A DNA stretch of 64,000 bases, taken from Streptomyces sp. I05A-00742 (GTDB taxonomy: Bacteria; Actinomycetota; Actinomycetes; Streptomycetales; Streptomycetaceae). The stretch is from NCBI RefSeq assembly GCF_013055795.1, contig NZ_JABETO010000008.1, positions 38,343 through 102,342 of the forward strand, given 5' to 3'. A program made the position numbers and the translations under genes. This document shows positions 52,649 through 61,781 of this stretch, piece after piece. Every line of letters starts with the position of its first letter. Position 1 is the first letter of the stretch. The notes under the pieces were generated by a model. That model saw only the letters and a program-made list of their open reading frames with translations. It had not been told where the DNA came from and did no database searches.

Positions 52649-54343
52649 TCACCGCCCGTCCAGCCGGATCCGCCACTCCAGCAGCGTGCCGCCGCCCGCC
52701 GGTGCGGACAGCGCGAGGGTGCCGCCGTGGCGCTCCGCCCGTTCGGCGAGGTTGCGCAGGCCGCTCCGCCGGCCGCCGTCGTCCGGGATGCCGACGCCGT
52801 CGTCGGCGACGGTGAGGACCAGTTCGCGGCCCTCGTTGACGACGGCGACGTCCACCGCTCCGGCACCCGCGTGCCGGGCGACGTTGGCCAGGGCCTCGGC
52901 AAGGACGGCGACGGCGTCGTCGGCGGCCTCGCGGGGCACTTGGGTATCCAGCAGTCCCTCCATGCGCAGGCTCGGTGCGAAGCCGAGTGCCGGGCCGGCC
53001 TCGGCGACGGCGCGGACGACGCGGGTGCGCAGGCCGTGCTGGGGGGCGGTCTCGCGGGAGCGCAGGCCGAAGATGGTGGACCGGATGATCTTGATGGTCT
53101 CGTCGAGGTCGCCGACCGCGCGGCGGACGCGTTCGGCGGCCTCCGGGTGGTCGATAAAGCGGTCGGCGCTCTGGAGGGTCATCCCGGTGGCGAAGAGCCG
53201 CTGGATGGCGAGGTCGTGCAGGTCGCGGGCGATCCGGTCGCGGTCCTCCAGGAGGGCCAACTGGGCGGCGTCGGTGCGCCGTTCGGCCAGTTCCATGGCC
53301 AGTCCGGTCTGGCCGGCGAAGGCCAGCAGCGGCTCGGTCTCCCGCTCGGTGAACTCCGCCGCGCCCGCCGCCCGTACCAGCAGCAGCACGCCGTGGACGG
53401 CCTCCCCGGAGGTGACCGGGACGGCCAGGGCGGGTCCCAGTCCGGCCGGGGCCTCGTCGGCGACGGGCTCCCGGACCGGGCGGGCGCCGGTGAACGCGGT
53501 GCCGCTCAACGTGCCCTCCGGCTGCAGCACCAGGTCCCGCAGCCCGTCGGCTCCCGCCCCGGTGGCCGCCCCGACGGTCAGGGCGCCGCCCCCGGCCGCC
53601 TCCGGCAGGGAGAAGACCACGAGGGCGGCCCCGGTGATCTCCCGGGCCAGTTCGGCGATGCGGGCGGTGACTTCGGCGCGGGGCCGGTCGGACATGAGGG
53701 CGGTCGTCACCTCCGCGCCGGCGCGGAGCCAGCGCTCGCGCCGTGTGGACTCCTCGTAGAGGCGGGCGTTCTCGATGGCGACCCCGGCGGCGACGGCGAG
53801 GGTGGCGAGCACTTCCTCGTCCTCGTCCTCGAAGTCCGCTCCCCCGCGCTTCTCGGTCAGGTAGAGGTTGCCGAAGACGTGGTCGCGGACCCGGATGGGC
53901 ACCCCGAGGAAGGTGTTCATCGGCGGGTGGCCCGGCGGGAAGCCGTAGGAGGCGGCGTGTTCGCAGATCTTCGGCAGCCGCAGGGGCTCCGGACGGCGGA
54001 TCAGCTCGCCCAGGATGCCGTGGCCGCTCGGGTACGGGCCGATGGCCTCGATCTCCTCGGCGGTCAGCCCGACGGTGAGGAACTGCGACAGCGTCCGCCC
54101 GTCCGGCCCGATCACGCCCAGCGCCCCGTACCGCGCGTCGACGAGGACGACCGCCGCCTCGATGATGCCGCGCAGCACCTGCTCCAGCTCCAGGCCCCGG
54201 CCGACCGAGAGCACCGCCTCCAGCAGGTTGTGCACGCGGTCGCGGGTTCCGCGGGCCGCTTCGAGCCGGGCCTGGACTTCGTCCAGCAGTTCGTCCAGTC
54301 TGAGCTGCGGCAGCCGTACCGCCCCCGACCCCGTGTCCGCCAC
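52649..54343 (-). CDS. DevS/DosS-like GAF-domain sensor histidine kinase
   Basis: A 564-residue cytoplasmic sensor with two GAF domains (about 45-195 and 215-350), a HisKA_3 dimerisation helix with phosphoacceptor in DRIARDLHDLAIQRLFA, and a HATPase domain (EALANVARHAGA, LTVADDGVGIPDDG). The first GAF keeps GFPPGHPPMNTFLGVPIRV, where mycobacterial DevS binds haem through its histidine, so it probably senses O2, NO or CO. The GTG at 54343 follows AGGAGAGGC. The likely partner is the DosR-like regulator at 36756, 16 kb away; this pairing is inferred. Confidence 0.9.
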   Translation of the reverse strand: MADTGSGAVRLPQLRLDELLDEVQARLEAARGTRDRVHNLLEAVLSVGRGLELEQVLRGIIEAAVVLVDARYGALGVIGPDGRTLSQFLTVGLTAEEIEAIGPYPSGHGILGELIRRPEPLRLPKICEHAASYGFPPGHPPMNTFLGVPIRVRDHVFGNLYLTEKRGGADFEDEDEEVLATLAVAAGVAIENARLYEESTRRERWLRAGAEVTTALMSDRPRAEVTARIAELAREITGAALVVFSLPEAAGGGALTVGAATGAGADGLRDLVLQPEGTLSGTAFTGARPVREPVADEAPAGLGPALAVPVTSGEAVHGVLLLVRAAGAAEFTERETEPLLAFAGQTGLAMELAERRTDAAQLALLEDRDRIARDLHDLAIQRLFATGMTLQSADRFIDHPEAAERVRRAVGDLDETIKIIRSTIFGLRSRETAPQHGLRTRVVRAVAEAGPALGFAPSLRMEGLLDTQVPREAADDAVAVLAEALANVARHAGAGAVDVAVVNEGRELVLTVADDGVGIPDDGGRRSGLRNLAERAERHGGTLALSAPAGGGTLLEWRIRLDGR

Positions 54344-54429
54344 GCCTCTCCTCGCCTCTCCTGACCCCTGCGCCCCGCCGTTCACCCCCGGTCCGGCCCG
54401 GGAACACCGTATCCCCGCGCCCGGAGGTG

Positions 54430-54443
54430 GGGCCGACCGGCCC
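54430..54443. promoter_or_regulatory. DosR-box-like palindrome GGGCCG-AC-CGGCCC
   Basis: Perfect 6-2-6 inverted repeat, extended by one more G/C pair on each side. It lies 86 bases upstream of the histidine kinase start and 146 bases upstream of the VKOR start, in their shared divergent region. No gene end is near, so a terminator role is unlikely. Confidence 0.55.
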
Positions 54444-54589
54444 CTGCCGAGGGACGGCGGCGCCCTGTTGAATCGGAATCCTGGCCCGTCGCCGAGTGGC
54501 GCGGCGGCGGGCCGGTTCCGCCCTGCCCGGGCGGTACGGCGGTGTGTGCCACGGCGAGACGGCGGACCAGCGAAATGAGGAAGAGAGCG

Positions 54590-55240
54590 ATGACCGACAC
54601 CGTGCTCGACCGGTCCGCCGGCGACGGCGTCCGCGGGAGCGACCGGAACGGACAACCGGAGCCCGGCGCGGCGGTCGGGGCCGGGCGCCCACTGGCCTGG
54701 CTGCTGATCGTCGCCGGGGTGCTGGGGCTGCTGGCCTCCTTCGAGATCACCGTGGACAAGATCCGGCTGGCGGAGAACCCGGGGTACCGGCCGCCGTGCA
54801 ACGTCGACGCCGTGGTCTCGTGCACGAGCGTGATGCGGAGCGAGCAGGCGTCGGCGTTCGGCTTCCCCAATCCGCTGATCGGGCTGGTCGCCTACGCCGT
54901 CGTCGTGGCACTCGGCGTGGTGCTGCTGACCGGTGCCCGCTTCCGGCGCTGGTTCTGGCTGGGCCTCAACCTGGGGGCGCTGTGCGGTGCCGTGTTCTGC
55001 ATGTGGCTGATGTCCCAGGCGCTCTACTCGATCGGCGCGCTGTGCCTGTGGTGCTGTCTGGCCTGGGTCGTGACCATCGCCATCTTCTGGTACTCCACCG
55101 TGCACAACATCAAGCACCGCTTCCTGCCGGCGCCGCGCGCACTGCGCCTGGGGGTGCTGGAGTTCCACTGGGTCGTCCCGGCCGCCTGGTACGGAGTGAT
55201 CGCGCTGCTCGCCGTGGACCGGTTCTGGGCCCCCTGGTGA
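54590..55240 (+). CDS. Vitamin K epoxide reductase (VKOR) family membrane protein
   Basis: A 216-residue protein with four to five transmembrane helices. The catalytic CXXC is CLWC in SIGALCLWCCLAWVV, and the loop cysteine pair is in PPCNVDAVVSCTSVM. VKOR proteins reoxidise a DsbA-like partner and pass electrons to quinones, so they drive disulfide formation outside the membrane. No DsbA-like domain is fused and none is adjacent. ATG 54590 follows GAGGAAGAGAG. It is divergent from the histidine kinase and sits before ctaD. Confidence 0.88.
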   Translation: MTDTVLDRSAGDGVRGSDRNGQPEPGAAVGAGRPLAWLLIVAGVLGLLASFEITVDKIRLAENPGYRPPCNVDAVVSCTSVMRSEQASAFGFPNPLIGLVAYAVVVALGVVLLTGARFRRWFWLGLNLGALCGAVFCMWLMSQALYSIGALCLWCCLAWVVTIAIFWYSTVHNIKHRFLPAPRALRLGVLEFHWVVPAAWYGVIALLAVDRFWAPW

Positions 55241-55256
55241 ACCGCGTTCCCTGAGA

Positions 55257-55270
55257 GGGCCGTTCGGCCC
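55257..55270. promoter_or_regulatory. DosR-box-like palindrome GGGCCG-TT-CGGCCC
   Basis: Identical in sequence to the palindrome at 36663 and extended to GAGGGCCG and CGGCCCTC. It starts 16 bases after the VKOR stop and ends 132 bases before ctaD. It could equally be a VKOR terminator hairpin, but a second hairpin (CCGGGC-CCC-GCCCGG) follows directly and may play that role. Confidence 0.4.
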
Positions 55271-55402
55271 TCCGCCGGGCCCCGCCCGGCCCCTGCTCAG
55301 GCCCCTCCCCGGCGCTGATCATGAACGTGGCCGGACGGGCCCGTGGCCCCCACGGCGCGCCTCCTCCGGTCCGCGGAGAACTTCAGCAGATGCGGAGTAG
55401 GT

Positions 55403-57136
55403 GTGCCTGTGGACGGCATCGGGATGCGGAGCAGTGCGGAACCCCGGACGGAGCACCCCACCGGGGAGGCCTCCGGCGGTCCCCGGCCGAGGAGCTCGCC
55501 GGTGGAGTGGCTGACGACCACCGACCACAAACGGATCGGGACCCTGTATCTCGTCTCCGCCTTCGTCTTCTTCATCGTCGGCGGGGTGCTGGCGCTGCTC
55601 ATGCGGGCCGAACTCGCCCGCCCCGGCTCGCAGATCATGTCGAACGAGCAGTTCAACCAGGCGTTCACGATGCATGGCTCGATCATGCTGCTGCTCTTCG
55701 CGATGCCGCTGTTCACGGGCTTCGCGAACTGGATCATGCCGATCCAGATCGGTGCGCCCGACGTGGCGTTCCCCCGCCTGAACATGCTCTCGTTCTGGCT
55801 GTTCCTCTTCGGCTCGCTGATCGCCGCCGCGGGCTTCCTCACCCCCCAGGGCGCCGCCGACTTCGGCTGGTTCGCCTATACGCCCCTGTCGGACGCGAGC
55901 CACTCCCCCGGCGTCGGCGCCGACCTGTGGATCATGGGCGTGGCGCTGTCCGGCTTCGGCAGCATCCTGGGCGCCGTCAACTTCATCACCACCATCATCT
56001 GCATGCGGGCGCCCGGCATGACGATGTTCCGGATGCCGATCTTCACCTGGAACGTCCTGCTGACCGCCCTGCTCATCCTGCTGGTCTTCCCGGTGCTGGC
56101 CGCCGCGCTGTTCGCGCTGGAGATGGACCGCAAGTTCGGCTCGCACATCTTCGACCCGGCCAACGGCGGCACGCTGCTGTGGCAGCACCTCTTCTGGTTC
56201 TTCGGCCACCCCGAGGTGTACGTCCTGGCGCTGCCGTTCTTCGGCATCGTCTCGGAGATCATCCCGGTCTTCTCCCGCAAGCCGATGTTCGGCTACTGGG
56301 GCCTGATCGCGGCGACGATCTCGATCGCCGGCCTGTCGGTGACGGTGTGGGCGCACCACATGTACGTGACGGGCGGTGTGCTGCTGCCGTTCTTCTCCTT
56401 CATGACCTTCCTGATCGCGGTGCCGACCGGTGTGAAGTTCTTCAACTGGATCGGCACCATGTGGAAGGGCTCGCTGTCCTTCGAGACCCCGATGCTCTGG
56501 GCGACGGGCTTCCTGATGACCTTCGTGTTCGGTGGTCTGACCGGCGTCATCCTGGCCGCCCCGCCGCTGGACTTCCACGTCTCGGACTCGTACTTCGTCG
56601 TCGCCCACTTCCATTACACGCTCTTCGGCACGGTCGTCTACGCGATGTTCGCCGGATTCCACTTCTGGTGGCCGAAGTTCACGGGCAGGATGCTGGACGA
56701 GCGGCTCGGCAAGGTCACCTTCTGGGTGCTCACGGCGGGCTTCCACCTGACGTTCCTCGTCCAGCACTGGCTGGGTGCCGAGGGCATGCCGCGCCGGTAC
56801 GCCGACTACCTGGCGGCCGACGGCTGGACGGCGCTGAACACGCTCTCGACGATCGGCTCGTTCCTGCTGGGGCTCTCGTTCCTCCCGTTCTTCTACAACG
56901 TCTGGAAGACCGCCAAGTACGGCGAGCGCGTGGCGGTCGACGACCCCTGGGGCTGGGGCCGCTCCCTGGAGTGGGCGACCTCCTGCCCGCCGCCGCGCCA
57001 CAACTTCCCCTCCCTGCCCCGGATCCGCTCCGAGTCCCCGGCCCTCGACCTCCACCGTCCGGGCCTCGAATCCGGTGACGCGCGTGACGCGCGGGCGGTC
57101 GCGGAGCCCCGGCCCGTGGGTACGTCGGCGACGTAG
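55403..57136 (+). CDS. ctaD: Cytochrome c oxidase subunit I (orphan copy)
   Basis: A 577-residue, 12-helix haem-copper oxidase subunit I. The ligands are visible: [15 protein letters not shown] (low-spin haem), [18 protein letters not shown] (CuB His and crosslinked Tyr), [10 protein letters not shown] (CuB) and [12 protein letters not shown] (haem a3 and haem a). All are intact. Subunits II and III genes (ctaC, ctaE) are absent here, so it must share subunits with the main operon. GTG 55403 follows GGAG with a 5-base spacer; ATG 55424 is an alternative. Confidence 0.88.
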   Translation: MPVDGIGMRSSAEPRTEHPTGEASGGPRPRSSPVEWLTTTDHKRIGTLYLVSAFVFFIVGGVLALLMRAELARPGSQIMSNEQFNQAFTMHGSIMLLLFAMPLFTGFANWIMPIQIGAPDVAFPRLNMLSFWLFLFGSLIAAAGFLTPQGAADFGWFAYTPLSDASHSPGVGADLWIMGVALSGFGSILGAVNFITTIICMRAPGMTMFRMPIFTWNVLLTALLILLVFPVLAAALFALEMDRKFGSHIFDPANGGTLLWQHLFWFFGHPEVYVLALPFFGIVSEIIPVFSRKPMFGYWGLIAATISIAGLSVTVWAHHMYVTGGVLLPFFSFMTFLIAVPTGVKFFNWIGTMWKGSLSFETPMLWATGFLMTFVFGGLTGVILAAPPLDFHVSDSYFVVAHFHYTLFGTVVYAMFAGFHFWWPKFTGRMLDERLGKVTFWVLTAGFHLTFLVQHWLGAEGMPRRYADYLAADGWTALNTLSTIGSFLLGLSFLPFFYNVWKTAKYGERVAVDDPWGWGRSLEWATSCPPPRHNFPSLPRIRSESPALDLHRPGLESGDARDARAVAEPRPVGTSAT

Positions 57137-57373
57137 CGGTGGGAGCGCCGGCCGCCTCGCGTCCCGCGGGGCGGCCGCAATCGGTCCCTCACCCGATCGT
57201 GTGAGTTATCCGGCGGAATGACCGACATCATCAACGGTCCGCCCATAACAGCGTGTTGAGGCACTTAATGGCGCTTGCCCGGTTTCGCGCGCCGCCGTGT
57301 CCTTCCCCCGTTTGGCGCAGTTGGTCACGGCGTGACCGTGAACGCCACCCGAACGAGTGGAGGGAGAACCACC

Positions 57374-59269
57374 GTGACGACCGAGCGCGGGCTTGAGCGA
57401 CCGCCGGGCCCGACCCGTCCGCCGCTGCCCGAACCGAAGGAAGCCCGATGCAGGAACGTCGGAGTACGGGACGCGTTCGAGAGCGCGTCCTTCCTCCAAC
57501 TGTGTGCCCGGATCCCCGCCCTGCTGGCCCAGATCGCCCGGATGGCCTGGGAGATCGACCGCCGCGACGTCCTGGTCCTGCTGGGCTGTCAGCTGCTCTC
57601 CGGCACGGCCGCGGCCGTCGGCCTCGCGGCGACCGCCGGGGCCATGGCCCCGGTGCTCGGCGGCGGGCTGGTGCCCGACCGCATCCGCGAGGCCCTCCCG
57701 GCCCTCGCCGTCGTGGCGGTGGCCGCGGGGATCGCGCGCGTCACCCACGGAGTGGCGTCCTGGGCGGTGGCCCGCCTCAAACCCCGGCTGATGACGGCCG
57801 CCGACGTCGCCCTGGTCGAAGCGGTCATCTCGGTGGAACTGGCCGCGCTCAACCGGGCCGACTTCTCCGACGAGCACGAGGCCGCCGAGACCGGAGCGGT
57901 GCGCTGTGACCGGATGCTGTACGACGCGCAGGCGTTCATGTCCGCCCTGATCCGCCTCGTCGCCGCCTTCGGGGTCCTCACGATCCTGCACCCCCTGATG
58001 CTGCCCGTCCTGGTGCTGGCCGTCGTGCCGTCCGGGGCCGGGGCCGTCGCCGAGGCCAAGATCGAGCACCGCACGCACTACTCCAATGTCTCCAGCAGGA
58101 ACGTCAAGGGGATGATGCGCTGGCACGTCACCACCCCGCGGCTGGCCGACGAGGTGCGGGCCAACAGCATGAAGCAGTACCTGATGTTCTGGTACCGCAC
58201 GGTCTCCCACCGCATCGACGACCGCATCGTCGCCGCCGCGGGACTCGGGCTGCGCGCCAACCTCCTGGCCGCGGGCGCCGGCGGCGCCTGTCTGACCCTT
58301 GCCTGGGGCACCCTGGTGTGGCTCACCGTAACCGGCCGGGTCTCGTTCGCCGTTTCCGCCACGGCCGTCGTCGCCGTGCGCGCCGCGCTGGGCAACCTGA
58401 ACAACGTCGTCCACTACTGCACCAGTCTGTTCCACTCCACGCTGTACCTCGGCGACTGGAAGCGCTTCGTGGACAACACCCGCGCGCTGGCCCCCGACCG
58501 CGGCCGGACCGCGGCCCCTGCCTGCCCGGAGACGATCCGCTTCGACCAGGTCTCGTACGCCTACCCCAACAAGACCCGCCCGGCCGTCGACGGGCTCAGC
58601 CTGACACTGCGCCGCGGTGAACTCGTCGCGGTGGTCGGCGAGAACGGGTCCGGGAAGTCCACCCTGATGCGGCTGGTGACCGGCCTCTTCACCGCCGACA
58701 AAGGAACGGTGTCCTGGGACGGGGTGGACCTCGCGACCGCCGATCCCGACACCGTGTGGTCCCGCACCGGGCTCGTGCCGCAGTTCTTCGCCTACTGGCC
58801 CCTCACCGCGCGCGAGAACATCACCCTGGGCCAGCCCCTGACCTGGGACGACGAGCGGGTGTGGGAGACCGTCGACCTGGTCGGACTGCGCCCGACGATC
58901 GAGGAGTTCCCCGACGGACTCGACATGCTCCTCGCCCGCGAGCTGTGGGGCGGCGTGAACCTCTCGGGCGGCCAGTGGCAGCGCGTCGCCTGCGCCCGGG
59001 CCCTGTACCGCAGACCCCCGGTGCTCATCCTCGACGAGCCCACCAGTGAACTCGACGCCCGGGGCGAGCACATGATCTTCCAGGCGCTCAAGGACATGGC
59101 CAAGGACCGCATCACGATCGTCGTCACCCACCGCCTCGACAACACCCGCATCGCCGACCGCATCGTCGTCATGGAGCACGGCCACGTCATCGAGGACGGG
59201 ACGTTCGACCGGCTCGTGACCGCGGGCGGGCTCTTCCAGGAGCTCTACGCACTGTCCCAGGACCGCTGA
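57374..59269 (+). CDS. ABC exporter, fused membrane and ATPase domains (second copy)
   Basis: A 631-residue half-transporter. The membrane domain covers about residues 40-335. The ATPase domain has Walker A GENGSGKST, signature LSGGQWQRVACAR, Walker B VLILDEPTSELD and the H-loop VVTHRLDNTRIADR. The membrane half shares layout and short motifs (VLTILHPLMLPVLVLAVVPS versus [20 protein letters not shown]) with the exporter at 45437, so they are paralogues. GTG 57374 follows GGAGGGAGAACC. A TTG at 57275 would give an unconserved extension. Substrate unknown. Confidence 0.88.
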   Translation: MTTERGLERPPGPTRPPLPEPKEARCRNVGVRDAFESASFLQLCARIPALLAQIARMAWEIDRRDVLVLLGCQLLSGTAAAVGLAATAGAMAPVLGGGLVPDRIREALPALAVVAVAAGIARVTHGVASWAVARLKPRLMTAADVALVEAVISVELAALNRADFSDEHEAAETGAVRCDRMLYDAQAFMSALIRLVAAFGVLTILHPLMLPVLVLAVVPSGAGAVAEAKIEHRTHYSNVSSRNVKGMMRWHVTTPRLADEVRANSMKQYLMFWYRTVSHRIDDRIVAAAGLGLRANLLAAGAGGACLTLAWGTLVWLTVTGRVSFAVSATAVVAVRAALGNLNNVVHYCTSLFHSTLYLGDWKRFVDNTRALAPDRGRTAAPACPETIRFDQVSYAYPNKTRPAVDGLSLTLRRGELVAVVGENGSGKSTLMRLVTGLFTADKGTVSWDGVDLATADPDTVWSRTGLVPQFFAYWPLTARENITLGQPLTWDDERVWETVDLVGLRPTIEEFPDGLDMLLARELWGGVNLSGGQWQRVACARALYRRPPVLILDEPTSELDARGEHMIFQALKDMAKDRITIVVTHRLDNTRIADRIVVMEHGHVIEDGTFDRLVTAGGLFQELYALSQDR

Positions 59270-59455
59270 CACGAAGGCCGCCCGATACGGGAATCCGCGC
59301 TGCCGACAGGTCCGGGCCCACGGGCGGCCGGCAGTGCGGGAAACGCCAGGGCCCCGCCTCCCGGGCGATCCGGGCGACGGGGCCGTGGTGCTCGACGGCA
59401 TCCGAGGGGAGTCAACCGTGCGGCCGGTTCGCCGGTCGCACGGGGGACGGTCCTG

Positions 59456-60340
59456 TCACGCCTGCCGTGTGTCCGCCGGGCGCGACCGCTCCGTCCGGCG
59501 GGCCGGCAGGCGCCGGCGCAGCAGGACCAGCGGAACGGCACCGGCGAAGCCCACCGCGGCGGGAGCGGCGGCGGCCGCCTTGCCGATGCCCTTCTGGTCG
59601 AACGTGTCGGGCACGGGCAGCGTGTTCCAGCGGTCGATGGGCCAGGCCACGACGATCGCGCGGCCCACCACGTTGTCGACGGGCACGAAGCCCTTGCCCG
59701 GCTCGTCCTGGTGGTAGCGGGAGTCGGCCGAGTTCTGCCGGTGGTCGCCCATGACCCAGAGCCGGCCCTCGGGGACCGTGACCTTGAACTGCCCCTCGGG
59801 GCCCGCGCTGCACGGGGTGTTGCCCTCGAAGACGTACGACTTCTCGTCGAGCGGCTTGCCGTTGACCTTCAGCGGGCCGGTCCCCTTGCACTCCACGGTG
59901 TCACCGGCGACGCCCACGACGCGCTTGATCAGGTCCTTCTCATTGGCGGAGGGCATCAGCCCGATCCAGCTGAGCGCCTTCTGCACCATGTTGGGCTCCG
60001 GCGTCGGCTCGTCCTTCAGCCAGGTGCCCGGATCGTGGAAGACGATGACCTCGCCGCGCTCCGGCTCCGAGCCGAACCAGGGGGTCAGCTTGTCGACCAG
60101 CACCCGGTCGCCCCGCTGGAGGGTGTTCTGCATGGAGTCCGAGGGGATGGAGAACGCCTGCACCAGGAACGTCTTGATCAGGAGGGCCAGCACCAGCGCG
60201 ACCACGATGAGAAGGGGCAGCTCCTTCCAGAAGGGACGCTGCTGCTTCGCCTTCCCGCGCTTCTTCGCCCCGGCCGTCTCCACGGGCTCCTCTCCGGGCC
60301 CGTCCTGCTCCGACCGCGCGCCCACCGCCACGTCCCCCAC
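59456..60340 (-). CDS. lepB: Type I signal peptidase
   Basis: A 294-residue membrane protease. After an acidic N-terminus, a transmembrane helix (LPLLIVVALVLALLIKTFLV) precedes the Ser-Lys dyad: FSIPSDSMQNTLQRGDRV and EKDLIKRVVGVAGDTV; GDHRQNSADSR is box E. A second hydrophobic segment with a basic tail (AAVGFAGAVPLVLLRRRLPA) closes the protein, as in some Streptomyces Sip enzymes. It removes signal peptides of exported proteins. GTG 60340 has AGGAG at 5 bases; GTG 60346 is too close to that site. Confidence 0.9.
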   Translation of the reverse strand: MGDVAVGARSEQDGPGEEPVETAGAKKRGKAKQQRPFWKELPLLIVVALVLALLIKTFLVQAFSIPSDSMQNTLQRGDRVLVDKLTPWFGSEPERGEVIVFHDPGTWLKDEPTPEPNMVQKALSWIGLMPSANEKDLIKRVVGVAGDTVECKGTGPLKVNGKPLDEKSYVFEGNTPCSAGPEGQFKVTVPEGRLWVMGDHRQNSADSRYHQDEPGKGFVPVDNVVGRAIVVAWPIDRWNTLPVPDTFDQKGIGKAAAAAPAAVGFAGAVPLVLLRRRLPARRTERSRPADTRQA

Positions 60341-60658
60341 ATCCACTCCTCACTTCGACCACCGCCCGCTCCGTCCGCGGTGCGGGCCCCGGTGCCCCCG
60401 CCGAGCGGGAGGTTCCGGCGGAGCCACCCTATGCGAAGAGCGGGTACGGCCGTTCCGCACGGCGGTCGCTCGCGGCGCGGCGGTCTGGATCCGGCCGCGG
60501 GGGCGCGCCCGGTGAAGATCCGTCGGCCCCATTGCCCGGACCGCCAAGCCCACTTAGGGTTGCCTAACTGCACCGATGCGGCCATGCGCGCATCGAACCA
60601 CCCCGTCGTACGGTCGCCTCCGGTGGCAGCCGCCGGCGGTGCGCGAAGGGAGCCGGGG
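60341..60658. promoter_or_regulatory. Divergent gap with inverted repeat TTAGG-N4-CCTAA
   Basis: The gap separates lepB from the O-methyltransferase. TTAGGGTTGCCTAA at 60554-60567 is an inverted repeat with 5-base arms and a 4-base spacer, 91 bases upstream of the methyltransferase. It looks like a shortened iron-box sequence but lacks the normal 19-base length. No coding sequence is recognised in the rest. Confidence 0.35.
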
Positions 60659-61729
60659 ATGGCGTCGGAACGGAACGCGGAAGCATCGGAGAGGGAGTTA
60701 CGGACCGGCCCGCCCCCGCAGACGGTCCTCCTCCGCCTGATGTGGGGCCGGACGATGTCCTGTCTGCTGGAGACCACGATCCGGCTGGGCCTGGCCGATC
60801 AGCTGGGCGACGGGGAGGGCAAGGCCGAGGAGGTGGCGGCCCGGTGCGGTACGCGGCCGGAGCCCACCGTGCGGATGCTCCGGGCCCTGACCGCGCTCGA
60901 ACTGCTCACCGAGGTCCGGCCGGGCGTGTTCCGGCTCACCCCGGCCGGGGCGCTGCTCCGTTCGGACCACCCGGAGGGGATGGCCTCCATGATCCGGTTC
61001 TTCACCTTCCCCGCCATGGTCGACGCCTGGGAGCACCTGGAGGACAGCCTGCGGACCGGTCGTCCCGCCTTCGACGCGCTCGTCGGGCACGACTACTTCA
61101 CCCACCTCAGGGAGCACCCCGAGCTGTCGGCCGACTTCAACCGGGCCATGAGCCAGGCCACCCGGGCGACCGCCGACGTGCTGGCGCTCCACTACGACTT
61201 CGGCCGGTACGGCACCGTGGTGGACGTGGGAGGCGGCGACGGCACACTGCTGGCGGGCATCCTCGCCCGGCACCCCTCGCCCCGCGGGATCCTCTACGAC
61301 TCCCCGGAAGGACTCGCCCAGGCCGCGGCCCGGATGGAGCGGGCGGGCCTGAGCGGCCGGTGTGCCCTGGAGACCGGCGACTTCTTCGTCTCCGCCCCGG
61401 CCGGCGGGGACCTGTACCTGCTGAAGAGCGTCCTGCACGACTGGGACGACGACCGGTGCGCCGACATCCTCGGCGGCATCCGCCGGGTCGTCCCCGCCGA
61501 CGGCCGGCTGCTGATCGTCGAGCCGGTGCTGCCGGCGCTCGCGGACCCGGGCGGCGGGAGTGCCCACCACTACCTCAGCGACCTCACCATGATGGTCGGT
61601 CTGGGCGGCAGGGAGCGGACGGCGGAGGACTTCGAGGAGCTCTGTGCGCGGTCGGGCTTCTCGGTGACGGCCGTCACCGCCCTGCCGGAGCCGAGCACGT
61701 TCGCGATCGTGGAGGCGGAGCCGGTCTGA
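60659..61729 (+). CDS. SAM-dependent O-methyltransferase (secondary-metabolism type)
   Basis: A 356-residue two-domain enzyme: an N-terminal winged-helix dimerisation domain (VLLRLMWGRTMSCLLETTIR, LRALTALELLTEVRPGVF) and a Rossmann catalytic domain with VVDVGGGDGTLLAGILARHP, LLKSVLHDWDDDRCADIL and LIVEPVLP. It belongs to the acetylserotonin/carminomycin O-methyltransferase group, which methylates hydroxyl groups of aromatic metabolites. Codon 14 (60698-60700) is TTA, so translation is probably bldA-dependent. ATG 60659 follows GAAGGGAGCC. Substrate not visible. Confidence 0.88.
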   Translation: MASERNAEASERELRTGPPPQTVLLRLMWGRTMSCLLETTIRLGLADQLGDGEGKAEEVAARCGTRPEPTVRMLRALTALELLTEVRPGVFRLTPAGALLRSDHPEGMASMIRFFTFPAMVDAWEHLEDSLRTGRPAFDALVGHDYFTHLREHPELSADFNRAMSQATRATADVLALHYDFGRYGTVVDVGGGDGTLLAGILARHPSPRGILYDSPEGLAQAAARMERAGLSGRCALETGDFFVSAPAGGDLYLLKSVLHDWDDDRCADILGGIRRVVPADGRLLIVEPVLPALADPGGGSAHHYLSDLTMMVGLGGRERTAEDFEELCARSGFSVTAVTALPEPSTFAIVEAEPV

Positions 61730-61781
61730 CGCAGGGCCGGGAACGGGCGGGGCCGTGCTACGGGCCCCGCCCCGCGGCCCG

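Noticed and set aside
55319..57055. Long antisense open frame opposite ctaD
   Set aside because: Composition (Glu, Arg, Gln, His rich) is that of an antisense GC-rich frame, while the plus strand encodes an unmistakable oxidase subunit.
60554..60567. Iron box (DmdR/IdeR site)
   Set aside because: The arms TTAGG and CCTAA are separated by only 4 bases; the known 19-base box has 9 between them, and no iron-related gene follows.
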